From positions 124,001-188,000 of the forward strand of contig NZ_CP114288.1 in the NCBI RefSeq assembly GCF_027111335.1: a stretch of 64,000 nt of DNA, read 5' to 3'. The notes beneath the pieces are model-generated. The model did not search any database, had not been told where the DNA came from, and worked only from the letters and a program-made list of their open reading frames with translations. The DNA comes from Flavobacterium aquiphilum (GTDB taxonomy: Bacteria > Bacteroidota > Bacteroidia > Flavobacteriales > Flavobacteriaceae). Position numbers and translations under genes: made by a program. Every line of letters begins with the position of its first letter. The stretch's first letter is position 1. Positions 9,576 through 18,100 of this stretch are shown here, in pieces.

Positions 9576-9609
9576 AAAAGGCCATCGGGTTACGCTCCGA
9601 TGGCCTTTT
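9576..9609 (+). terminator. Rho-independent terminator after the PepSY-repeat gene
   Basis: A perfect 13-bp GC-rich stem (9576-9588 with 9597-9609; AAAAGGCCATCGG) with an 8-base loop and a long T run, 26 bases after the stop codon. Confidence 0.92.
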
Positions 9610-9993
9610 TTTTTGCAAATTATTTTATTTGCATTTATAAAATAGTCGAATCCTGCTTTTGTCACATCAAGCACAGTCTAGATTTTCTAAGGGTTCTCAA
9701 ACACACTAAAATGCCGCCTCGCAAAGCCTCCCTCCTTTGTGAACCAGAGAAAACTCTACCTGCTTCTTCAAACATATACATCGAAATTACACTTCTTTCT
9801 ACAACACATAAAAACATTACTGTTAACAGCCTTTATACAGACACATTGAAGTAATTTTATCCAGTGTTTATTTGTGGGAGAAAAAAAAATTAAAAAAAAC
9901 TGCATTTCGATAAAATATTTATCACTTTCATTTGTCTACATAAATAGAGGTCCTCATAAAATGAATTTAAAAACACATAAAAAAAACTATAAA
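9610..9993. other. Intergenic stretch before the small membrane protein gene
   Basis: No supported gene. A weak promoter candidate lies at TTG 9846-9848, 18 bases, TTTATTTG 9867-9874, one mismatch from TAnnTTTG. It would give a 5' leader of about 110 bases for the gene at 9994. Otherwise I see nothing. Confidence 0.3.
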
Positions 9994-10404
9994 ATGAATA
10001 CAAAAGGTTTTAAAATAGCAGGAATAGTATTGCTTGTCATTGCAGCAGGCGCAGGATTTAGTTTTGCAGTAATGCTGCTGTGGAATGCACTTATTCCTGA
10101 CATATTCGGATTGGGAATTATCAGTTTTTGGCAAGCATTGGGATTACTTGTTCTTTCCCGTCTTCTGTTCGGTGGTCACGGACATGGTGGCCCTGGGTTT
10201 GGGCGTGGTCGTAGATTTGGTGGTTTCAGAAATAGAAATGCGATTCGTGAAAAATGGATGAACATGACTCCAGAAGAACGAAAAGAATTTATAAGTAAAC
10301 GCAAAGAACATATGTGCGGAGGAAGATTTGGTCGTGGCCATTTCTTTGGAGGCAGGGATTTTGATTTTGAAAGTGCTGATTTCGACAAAAAAGATAATGA
10401 GTAA
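9994..10404 (+). CDS. Small membrane protein with Gly/Arg/His-rich tail
   Basis: A 136-residue protein. I chose the ATG at 9994 (MNTKGFKIAG) because the upstream frame is low-complexity Lys/Asn; an in-frame ATG at 9961 is possible. Two membrane segments are visible (about residues 6-32 and 40-57). Then comes a tail with GHGHGGPGFGRGRRFGG, a helical piece WMNMTPEERKEF, a lone Cys in HMCGG, and an acidic C-terminus. The TPEER helix loosely recalls Spy/CpxP-like stress proteins and the His clusters suggest metal binding, but I do not recognise the family. Its last 8 bases overlap the sigma factor gene, so the two are co-translated and probably work together, perhaps as membrane sensor or modulator and sigma factor. 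Confidence 0.7.
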   Translation: MNTKGFKIAGIVLLVIAAGAGFSFAVMLLWNALIPDIFGLGIISFWQALGLLVLSRLLFGGHGHGGPGFGRGRRFGGFRNRNAIREKWMNMTPEERKEFISKRKEHMCGGRFGRGHFFGGRDFDFESADFDKKDNE

Positions 10405-10957
10405 TAGCCAACAGCAGGATGTCGGAACTCTGGTAACAGCTTATAAACCGCGTTTGAAGGCGTTTATCAATAAACGCGTTTCAAACAAGGAAGATGCTGA
10501 AGACATTCTGCAGGACGTATTCTACCAACTGGCAAAAGTCGATACGGCAATGAACCCGATCGAGCAAGTTGCTGCTTGGTTGTATCGGGTAGCCCGTAAC
10601 ATGATAATCAATAAACAAATTAAGAAGCATGAAGAAGAACTACCATCGTACCTATACGAAGACGAGGAGGTGATGCAGGATATTACGGAAATACTGTTCA
10701 GTAAGCAAACTTCACCATCTCCAGAAACAGAATACCTGCGTTCTTTAATGTGGATTGAACTCGAAAACGCCTTGGCAGAATTACCTCAGGAACAAAGAGA
10801 AGTTTTTGAAAAGAGTGAATTAGATGGTTTGTCATTCAAAGAAATAGCCAAAGAAACAGGTGTCTCCGTCAATACATTGCTTTCTCGAAAGCATTACGCC
10901 GTTTTGCATTTGCGAAAACGCTTGTCTGAATTGTATGAAGAAATCATCTTTTCTTAA
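10397..10957 (+). CDS. ECF-type RNA polymerase sigma factor
   Basis: A 186-residue sigma-70 family protein. Start chosen at 10397 (MSNSQQQDVG), which overlaps the preceding gene by 8 bases. Region 2 is at about residues 10-75 (DAEDILQDVFYQLA and AWLYRVARNMIINKQIKK), and region 4 at about 120-175 (LAELPQEQREVFEKSELDGLSFKEIAKETGVSVNTLLSRKHYA), with a proper helix-turn-helix. The ~50-residue acidic linker between them is typical of ECF factors. There is no FecR-type anti-sigma gene and no SusC receptor beside it; the only partner is the small membrane protein upstream, which is an unusual arrangement. It would direct a stress or envelope regulon that cannot be named from here. Confidence 0.88.
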   Translation: MSNSQQQDVGTLVTAYKPRLKAFINKRVSNKEDAEDILQDVFYQLAKVDTAMNPIEQVAAWLYRVARNMIINKQIKKHEEELPSYLYEDEEVMQDITEILFSKQTSPSPETEYLRSLMWIELENALAELPQEQREVFEKSELDGLSFKEIAKETGVSVNTLLSRKHYAVLHLRKRLSELYEEIIFS

Positions 10958-11241
10958 TTACTGAATTCAAATATCAGCTTGGAAATTTTTCGTCGATTAA
11001 ATCATAGAACATTTGTATAAAATCAAAAGATTAACAATTGAACTAAAATCAAATTCGGTACTATATTGTTCATGCATCCAGCATATCCTTTTTCATGCAG
11101 TTATAAAAAATAAAAGCGAAAAAACTTATAAAATACTAAAGAGTCTGAATGAATGTTTTGCTAGTAAATCGACTCTATTTTATTAATTAAGATTTCAAGC
11201 AAAAAGCTAACCATCTAATTTATAATACAATCTAAACAAAA

Positions 11242-11286
11242 CAATGGAAACTTTATTTGTTTTTAAAGTTTCCATTGCTATATTTG
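11242..11286 (+). promoter_or_regulatory. Promoter with 13-bp dyad operator before yceI-tetR-efflux operon
   Basis: A textbook Bacteroidota promoter: TTTG at 11256-11259, exactly 19 bases, TATATTTG at 11279-11286 (perfect TAnnTTTG), giving a start near 11293 and a ~25-base leader for the yceI gene. Lying over it is a perfect 13-bp inverted repeat, CAATGGAAACTTT (11242-11254) and AAAGTTTCCATTG (11265-11277), with a 10-base centre. The -33 element is in the centre and the right arm fills the spacer up to the -7 element, so a bound dimer would block RNA polymerase. The closely linked TetR paralogue (11916) is the obvious candidate ligand of this site. The remaining sequence from 10958 to 11241 shows nothing else. 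Confidence 0.8.
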
Positions 11287-11317
11287 CACTACAAAATTAT
11301 TACAAAAAACTGAAAAC

Positions 11318-11827
11318 ATGGAAAAAGAATGGAAAATTGATTCGAACGAATCAGACGTGTTGTTAAAAACAAAACGTTCTTTGATTGATTACATGTCCGG
11401 AACCAAAAATAATTTTAAAGGACACGTTGCCATACAAAACAATGAAGTGAAAGATGCTTCGATCGAATTCTCTTTGAAAGCGAATGACAAAAGTAAAACC
11501 TCCGATTTGAAACTAATTGACTTTTTCGACTATGACGAAACCCCGGTTATCCAGTTCAAATCGACTTCTTTTCAAAAAATAAATAAAAACATCAATTTTC
11601 TAAAAGGGCTTTTGACCATCAAAAACATTACCAAAGTAGTCGAACTCGATACTGAATTCATCGGTTACAACAATTACAATGGAGTCGAAAAAGCGACTTT
11701 TGAAATTACCGGAAACATCAACCGCAAAGATTTTGGCTTGAATTACAATCCGTATTTTGCTCACGGCGGATATGCGGTTGGCTCTGATATTAAATTAATT
11801 GCCAATTTGGAATTTGTTCATCAATAA
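11318..11827 (+). CDS. YceI-family lipid-binding-type protein
   Basis: A 169-residue YceI-like protein (antiparallel beta-barrel that binds isoprenoid or other amphiphilic molecules in known members). Family signs are the start EKEWKIDSNESDVLLKTKR, FFDYDETPVIQFKSTSF, GLLTIKNITKVVEL and the late INRKDFGLNYN. There is no signal peptide, so unlike many YceI proteins it should stay in the cytoplasm. It is the first gene after the dyad promoter and there is no terminator in the 88 bases before tetR, so it is probably co-transcribed with the second efflux operon. A role in handling the amphiphilic pump substrate or quinone-like compounds is inference. Confidence 0.85.
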   Translation: MEKEWKIDSNESDVLLKTKRSLIDYMSGTKNNFKGHVAIQNNEVKDASIEFSLKANDKSKTSDLKLIDFFDYDETPVIQFKSTSFQKINKNINFLKGLLTIKNITKVVELDTEFIGYNNYNGVEKATFEITGNINRKDFGLNYNPYFAHGGYAVGSDIKLIANLEFVHQ

Positions 11828-11915
11828 AATCGATAAAAACTCCGTTCTACTAAAATCCCTCTTTTATAACTCTACACTAAACCACAGACTTACAATAAAA
11901 TACCACATAAATAAT

Positions 11916-12512
11916 ATGAAAGATAAAATCATATCCAAAGCAAGCGATTTATTTTTAAAACTCGGTTTTAAAAGCGTTACTATGGATGATATTGCCTGTG
12001 AAATGTGCATTTCCAAAAAAACGATTTACAAATATTTCTGCAATAAAGAAATATTGATAGAAGAGAGCACAGAATTGGTTCACAAAACTGTCCACGAAGT
12101 CATAAACACTATCGTTGGCAAAAATTACAATGCGATTGAAGAGAATTTTGAGATTCGGAAAATGTTCAAGGAAATGTTTCAGGCCACTGACACTTCTCCA
12201 CTTTATCAACTAAAAAAACATTATCCGGAAATCTATCAAAAGGTAATGAGCCGGGAATTGGACGAGTGCAGCATGTGTTTTAGACAAAATATTGAAAAAG
12301 GGATTGAACAAGATCTATATCGAAATGACTTGGACATTGATGTTTATGTCAAATTTTATTATTCATTGATTTTTAGCATCAAAGAAAATACCAGCTCCGA
12401 AAAAGAATCCACAAAGCTCGAACTTCAGGCGTTGGAATACCACACCAGAGCAATGGCAACACCAAAAGGGATTGCCGAACTTGAAAAACAACTACTTAAA
12501 ACCAACATATAA
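11916..12512 (+). CDS. TetR/AcrR-family regulator of the second efflux operon
   Basis: A 198-residue TetR-type repressor. The open frame extends further upstream, but ATG 11916 gives MKDKIISKASDLFLKLGF, which aligns residue for residue with the paralogue at 126, and is preceded by an A-rich leader, so I take that start. The helix-turn-helix is at about residues 5-50; the C-terminal domain differs more from the paralogue, as expected if the ligands differ. It overlaps tolC by one base (TAATG). It probably controls its own operon through the dyad at 11242-11277. Confidence 0.9.
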   Translation: MKDKIISKASDLFLKLGFKSVTMDDIACEMCISKKTIYKYFCNKEILIEESTELVHKTVHEVINTIVGKNYNAIEENFEIRKMFKEMFQATDTSPLYQLKKHYPEIYQKVMSRELDECSMCFRQNIEKGIEQDLYRNDLDIDVYVKFYYSLIFSIKENTSSEKESTKLELQALEYHTRAMATPKGIAELEKQLLKTNI

Positions 12513-13849
12513 TGAAGAATCTATTTATTATAACCCTCTCCCTTTTTGTCTTGAGCGTCAATGCCCAAGACACGAAAAAGAGTTATTCTTTTTCGCTGCA
12601 AGAGGCTATAAACCACGCGTTGGAAAACAATTATTCGGCGATTAACTCTGGTCGTGATATTGAGGCGGCCAAAGAAAAAAAATGGGAAACCACCGCAATG
12701 GGATTGCCGCAGATTAATGCCGGAGTCGATTTTACCAACAATTTTGTTTTACAAAAATCGGTGATCCCTGCCGAGTTTTTTGGCGGAGAACCCGGAACTT
12801 ATGCCGAAGTGGCTTTTGGGACCAAATACAATATGGTTGCCCATTCCACTTTGAGCCAACTTATTTTTGACGGTTCCTATATCGTGGCACTTCAGGCTTC
12901 CAAAACCTATTTGGCCTACTATCAAAATGCCAAGAAAAGGTCCGATATTGAGATCAAGGAAATGGTAATCAACTCCTATGGCAATGTTTTATTGGCCAAA
13001 GAAAACATTGAAATCCTTGAAAAAAATATCGCTTCACTGCAAAAAACTTTAAACGACACCAAAGCCATTTACAAAAACGGTCTGATCGAAGAAGAAAGTG
13101 TTGAGCAACTACAAATCACATTGTCGTCATTGGAAAGCACCCTAAACTACAACAAGCGATTATTGGACATCACTTACAAAATGCTTAAAATTAATTTAGG
13201 TATAGATATCAATGACGAGATTACACTGACCGATAAATTGGATGCCCTGACGGTTCAAAACATGGATTTGTCTTTTTCCAATTCTGAATTTGACGTAAAC
13301 AACAACATCAATTTCAAGATAGCCAGCAATTTTGAGGAACAAAGAACATTGGAATACAAACTTCAAAAAAGCAAAGCACTTCCTTCCTTGTCGGCCAATG
13401 TCAATTTTGGATACACCGCTTTTAAGGATCAATTTGAATTTTTTACCCAAAACCAAAACTGGTTTAATTATTCCAATCTTGGACTTAGCCTGAACGTACC
13501 TATTTTCAGTAGTTTAGCCAGAAGTTCCCGAACACAGCAGGCAAAAATTGCCTTGGATCAGGCAAAAACAATGTTGAGCGAAACCGAACAAAAACTGAAA
13601 TTACAGTATGCTACCGCAAAAAGCGAATACGAATACAGCATCGCCGATTATGAAACGGCCAAAAGTAATTTGAACCTAGCCGAAAGAATCGAGAAAAAGC
13701 AACAGATTAAATTCACCGAAGGGCTTTCAACAAGTTTTGATTTCAATGACGCGCAACGCCAATTGTACACCGCACAACAAAAATACCTGCAAACGATGGT
13801 GAACATCATCAACAAAAAAGCCAGTTTAGAAAAAATCATCACTAAATAA
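12512..13849 (+). CDS. TolC-family outer-membrane efflux protein (second operon)
   Basis: A 445-residue TolC-type channel with a signal peptide (MKNLFIITLSLFVLSVNAQ) and two outer membrane efflux protein repeats of long helices. It is clearly diverged from the TolC protein at 722, although the regulators of the two operons are close paralogues, so the modules were not simply copied recently. It begins in the tetR stop codon (TAATG). Confidence 0.93.
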   Translation: MKNLFIITLSLFVLSVNAQDTKKSYSFSLQEAINHALENNYSAINSGRDIEAAKEKKWETTAMGLPQINAGVDFTNNFVLQKSVIPAEFFGGEPGTYAEVAFGTKYNMVAHSTLSQLIFDGSYIVALQASKTYLAYYQNAKKRSDIEIKEMVINSYGNVLLAKENIEILEKNIASLQKTLNDTKAIYKNGLIEEESVEQLQITLSSLESTLNYNKRLLDITYKMLKINLGIDINDEITLTDKLDALTVQNMDLSFSNSEFDVNNNINFKIASNFEEQRTLEYKLQKSKALPSLSANVNFGYTAFKDQFEFFTQNQNWFNYSNLGLSLNVPIFSSLARSSRTQQAKIALDQAKTMLSETEQKLKLQYATAKSEYEYSIADYETAKSNLNLAERIEKKQQIKFTEGLSTSFDFNDAQRQLYTAQQKYLQTMVNIINKKASLEKIITK

Positions 13850-13873
13850 CGACTACCATTAAATTTTACATAT

Positions 13874-15016
13874 ATGAAAAAGATACTAATCCTGACCACC
13901 CTTTCCGTCGTATTGATTGCCTGTAATTCTTCAGATAAAAATCAATCGGTTGACGCTATTATTGCAACCAAAGACGTTAAGGCAATAACCGCAAAAAAAG
14001 CTGAACTGCAGGCACAACTTACGCAAATAGACGAAGCCTTGGCCACTTTGGACGTAAATAAAGAAGTCGTTGCGCTAGTTACCGCCGTAAAATTGAAAGA
14101 CACGACTTTTAACCACTATCTTGAGATTCAAGGAAACATTAACACCAATGAAAATGTATTAATCCAACCTGAATTCCCTGGTAATTTAATCGAATTGAAT
14201 GTTAAAGCGGGACAAAAAGTAAGCAAAGGTCAAGTTTTGGGCCGCACTGACGATGGTGGTATGAGTCAACAATTAGCTAGTGCCGAAAACCAATACGCTC
14301 TTGCCAAAACCACTTTTGAACGTCAAAAAAACCTATGGAGCCAAAAAATTGGTTCTGAAATCCAATACCTTCAAGCGCAAACACAAATGGTTTCGGCACA
14401 AAAAGCAGTAGCCCAAATCAAAGCTCAAATTGCAAAAACCGTAATCAGAGCGCCATTTTCAGGAACTATTGACGAGGTATTTGTAGAAAAAGGAGAAGTT
14501 GTTGCAGCGAGTCCAAAAGGATTAATGCGAATTGTAAACCTTGGAAATATGTACGTTTCAACCTCAATCCCTGAAACCTATATCGGTAAACTGAAAATTG
14601 GTACTGAAGTGGACGTTTACTTAACTTCTTTGGGGAAATCATACAAAGGTAAAGTACGCCAAATTGGAAACTTCGTTAATCCAAACAACAGAAGTTTCGG
14701 AATCGAGGTTAGTGTACCAAATCCGGAAAATTTATTGCGCCCTAACCAAGTAGCTAAACTGAAAGTGATTGATTATGTAAGCAAAAATGCCGTGGTTGTC
14801 CCTACCAATGTGATTCAGCAAGATGCCAAGAAAAACAGTTTTGTTTATACAGTGGCCAACTCAAACGGAAAAACCGGAATTGCTAAAAAAGTGATTGTTA
14901 CTACAGGTCAATCTTCAGACAACGTAACCGAAATTTTAAGCGGTTTAGACTCTGATGCGATAATAGTTACCGAAGGTATGAACACCATTTCGGACGGGAT
15001 GAAACTTAATTTTTAA
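13874..15016 (+). CDS. RND efflux adaptor lipoprotein (second operon)
   Basis: A 380-residue membrane-fusion protein with a lipoprotein signal (MKKILILTTLSVVLIACNSS; lipidated Cys at about 17), an N-terminal coiled-coil stretch (about 35-60, KKAELQAQLTQIDEALATL), a lipoyl domain split by a helical hairpin (GNLIELNVKAGQKVSKGQVLG ... IRAPFSGTIDEVFVEKGE), and beta-barrel and membrane-proximal domains. The lipid anchor contrasts with the transmembrane anchor of the adaptor in the first operon. It sits between tolC and the RND gene. Confidence 0.93.
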   Translation: MKKILILTTLSVVLIACNSSDKNQSVDAIIATKDVKAITAKKAELQAQLTQIDEALATLDVNKEVVALVTAVKLKDTTFNHYLEIQGNINTNENVLIQPEFPGNLIELNVKAGQKVSKGQVLGRTDDGGMSQQLASAENQYALAKTTFERQKNLWSQKIGSEIQYLQAQTQMVSAQKAVAQIKAQIAKTVIRAPFSGTIDEVFVEKGEVVAASPKGLMRIVNLGNMYVSTSIPETYIGKLKIGTEVDVYLTSLGKSYKGKVRQIGNFVNPNNRSFGIEVSVPNPENLLRPNQVAKLKVIDYVSKNAVVVPTNVIQQDAKKNSFVYTVANSNGKTGIAKKVIVTTGQSSDNVTEILSGLDSDAIIVTEGMNTISDGMKLNF

Positions 15017-15025
15017 AATGATTTT

Positions 15026-15147
15026 TGATTGTAGATTAACGATTTTCGATTGCAGATTTCTGCATCGGTAAAATCTAAAATCTTATGTCTGACATCTTAG
15101 TTAATCACACTATACATCTAAAATCAAAAATCGTTAATCTAAAATCT
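15026..15147. repeat. Imperfect long inverted repeat between adaptor and pump genes
   Basis: The 32 bases at 15026-15057 (core GTAGATTAACGATTTTCGAT) are nearly the reverse complement of 15116-15147 (core ATCAAAAATCGTTAATCTA), with about five mismatches and a 58-base loop. It fills the gap between two co-directed operon genes. It looks like a dispersed flavobacterial intergenic element and may act on mRNA stability or on the ratio of adaptor to pump. Confidence 0.6.
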
Positions 15148-15155
15148 CAAATTAA

Positions 15156-18100
15156 ATGAGCCATCAAAATAAAGAATTCGGAATATCAAGCTGGGCTGTC
15201 GAAAACCGCGTGACAGTCTATATCCTGACTTTACTGATTGTAATCACCGGAGTCATTGCCTACATTACGATGCCTAGGGAGGATTTTCCGGAAATTATAG
15301 AAAACAAAATTTACATTTCGTCTGTTTTCCCTGGAAATTCAGCCGAAGATGTCGAGAAATTAATCATAAAACCGCTTGAAAAAGAGTTCAAAAACATCAG
15401 CGGAGTTACTAAAATGACTTCGAGCTCTTTTCAGGATTACGGTATGATCATCGTAGAATTTGACGATAAAGTGACCATCCTGGATGCTAAAACAAAAATC
15501 AAAGACAAAGTTGATATTGTAAAAGCCGATCCCGATTGGCCAAACCTTGACAACGGAAGTAAAGTAGAACCAAGCGTATTCGAATTGAACATTTCGGAGG
15601 AAGTACCAATTCTGAACATCAACCTGCAAGGAAACTACACCACACAGCAACTTAAAAAATACGGAGAATTGCTTCAAGACGATATTGAGGAAATCCCTGA
15701 AGTTAAAAAAGTGGACATCCTTGGTGTTGATGACAAAGAAGTTGAAATTGCCGTTGATATTTTCAAAATGACCGCAGCGCAAGTTTCTTTTGACGACATT
15801 CAAAATGCGGTGAAATACGAAAACATGACACTTTCGGGAGGGAATTTAATTTCGCAAGGTTCAAGAAACAACATCCGAATCGTGGGTGAAATCAAAGACC
15901 CGAAAGAATTGGAAGACATCATCGTCAAACACAATGGAGGGACCGTTTACCTGAAAGACATTGCGGTTATTAAGTTCAAAGAAAAAGAAAAAACAACTTA
16001 CGCCCGTGAAAAAGGAACCGAGGTTGTCATGCTAAACGTGAAAAAACGTTCGAACCAAAACATGATTTCGGCAATCGAGCAGGTTAAAGAAAAAATCAAA
16101 GAAGCACAAGCATCTTATTTGCCTTCGAATCTAAAAATAGAATTGACAAACGATCAATCGTCACGCGTTGAACACCAAGTTGATGAATTATCCAACCACA
16201 TTATATTCGGTATTGTGTTGGTAATGATTGTTTTGATGTTTACGATGGGACTTAGAAACTCCTTATTTGTGGGAGCTGCTATTCCACTTTCAATGTTAAT
16301 GGCGTTTAGTATCCTTTCGATGTTTGGACTCACGTTGAACACGATGGTACTTTTCGGACTGGTTATGGGACTGGGGATGCTCGTGGACGACGGTATTGTG
16401 GTTGTAGACAACGTTTTTGCCAATATGAAAAAAGGAATGCCACGATTCGAAGCTTCAAAAATTGGTATCGGTGAAATCGCCTGGCCTGTAATTTCTTCTA
16501 CTGCCACTACCCTGATGGCCTTCCTTCCTTTTGCCTTATGGCCCGGAACGATGGGTAAATTCATGAAATATTTCCCAATGACATTGACGGTAACGCTTTC
16601 GGCTTCGCTGTTTGTCGCGATGGTTGTCAATGCCGCCATGACGGGAGGTTCGATGGATATTGAAGATAAAAACGTTACCAAAAGATCGGCGAAAATATAC
16701 TCGATAATTTTCACCATAATTGCCGTAATTTTTGTGTTGCTTGGAAATATTTACGATTCAAAATTGGCAAGAGCTATTGGTCATTTGGCAATCATATCTT
16801 TTGCTTTGATGTGGTTGTATAAATTGAAGCTTTATCAATGGACGCAAGATTTCCAACACAGCTTTTTCCCGAGAATGGAAGAGAAATACAAAATCTTTTT
16901 GGCTAAAGTTTTAACCAAAAGAAGAGCTTGGTTTGCTCTTGCCGGAATTATCGGAATGTTATTTCTCTCCTTCATACTTTTGGGAGTATTCCCAAGAAAA
17001 GTATTGTTCTTCCCGGACAACATCCCGAATCAGGTAATTGCTTACATTGAATATCCGCAAGGAACCGATATTGAAAAAACCAATAAGGCTACCCTATTTG
17101 TTGAAAAACAAGTTATCGATATCCTAAGTAAATACATAGATCCAAAAACTAACAAAAACTTTTTGGCCGAATCCATTGTATCCCAAGTTGGGGTTGGAGC
17201 TGGAAATCCGAATGTGGACGCGGGATCGGCTTCGGAGACTCCTTTTAAAGGGAAAGTAACGGTGAATTTCTCCGAGTTTAAATTCCGAAGAGGCATCAAC
17301 ACCTCTGACATTCTGGAAGAAATCAGAGGAAAGGTCAAAGGAATCGCGGGAGCTAAAGTAACGGTCGAAAAAGATTACAATGGACCACCGGCCGGTTACC
17401 CAATCAGTATTCAGTTGACCGGAAGCGATTATGATGAAATGCTGAAAGAGGCCGACAAAATGATCACTTTTATCAACACTAAAAACATTCCCGGAATTGA
17501 ACGATTGAGTGTTGATGTCAATAAAGAAAGTCCGGAATTGGAAGTAAAAGTAGATCGCGTAAGTGCAGGAAGTTTGGGCGTTTCAACAGGACAATTGGGA
17601 TTCAATTTACGTCGTTCCGTTTATGGACAGGAAATCTCTACTTACAAAGAAGGCGATGACGATTATAACATCACCATGCGTATGCAGGATGACCAACGTA
17701 AAAACGAAAACATCCTTTTCAACCAATCTTTAACGTTCCGAAACCAAACGAACGGGCAAATGATGCAGGTGCCTATTTCTGCCGTTTCCCAAACGGAAAA
17801 AACAACCACTTACAACCAAATCAAACGTAAAAACCAAAAACGTATCATGACGGTTTACTCCAACGTTTTGACTGGTTTTAATGGTGATGAAATTACGAAA
17901 CAAATTGCTGCCGATTTAAAAGGTTATGAATTGCCAAAAGGAATTACCTATTCTTTCTCCGGAGTACAGGAAGAACAAGGCAAAAACCAAAGCTTCTTGT
18001 TCTACGCACTGTTTTTGGCAATGGCTGGAATCACGATTATCATCGTACTGCAGTTTAATTCGGTTTCCAAAACGATAGTGATTCTGTTTACGGTACTGCT

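Noticed and set aside
9561..9854. Open frame of 97 codons after the PepSY-repeat gene
   Set aside because: It runs through the obvious terminator hairpin at 9576-9609 and has no protein-like pattern.
16154..16717. 187-codon frame antisense to the second RND gene
   Set aside because: Same reason: it mirrors membrane-helix codons of the real gene and has no start context.
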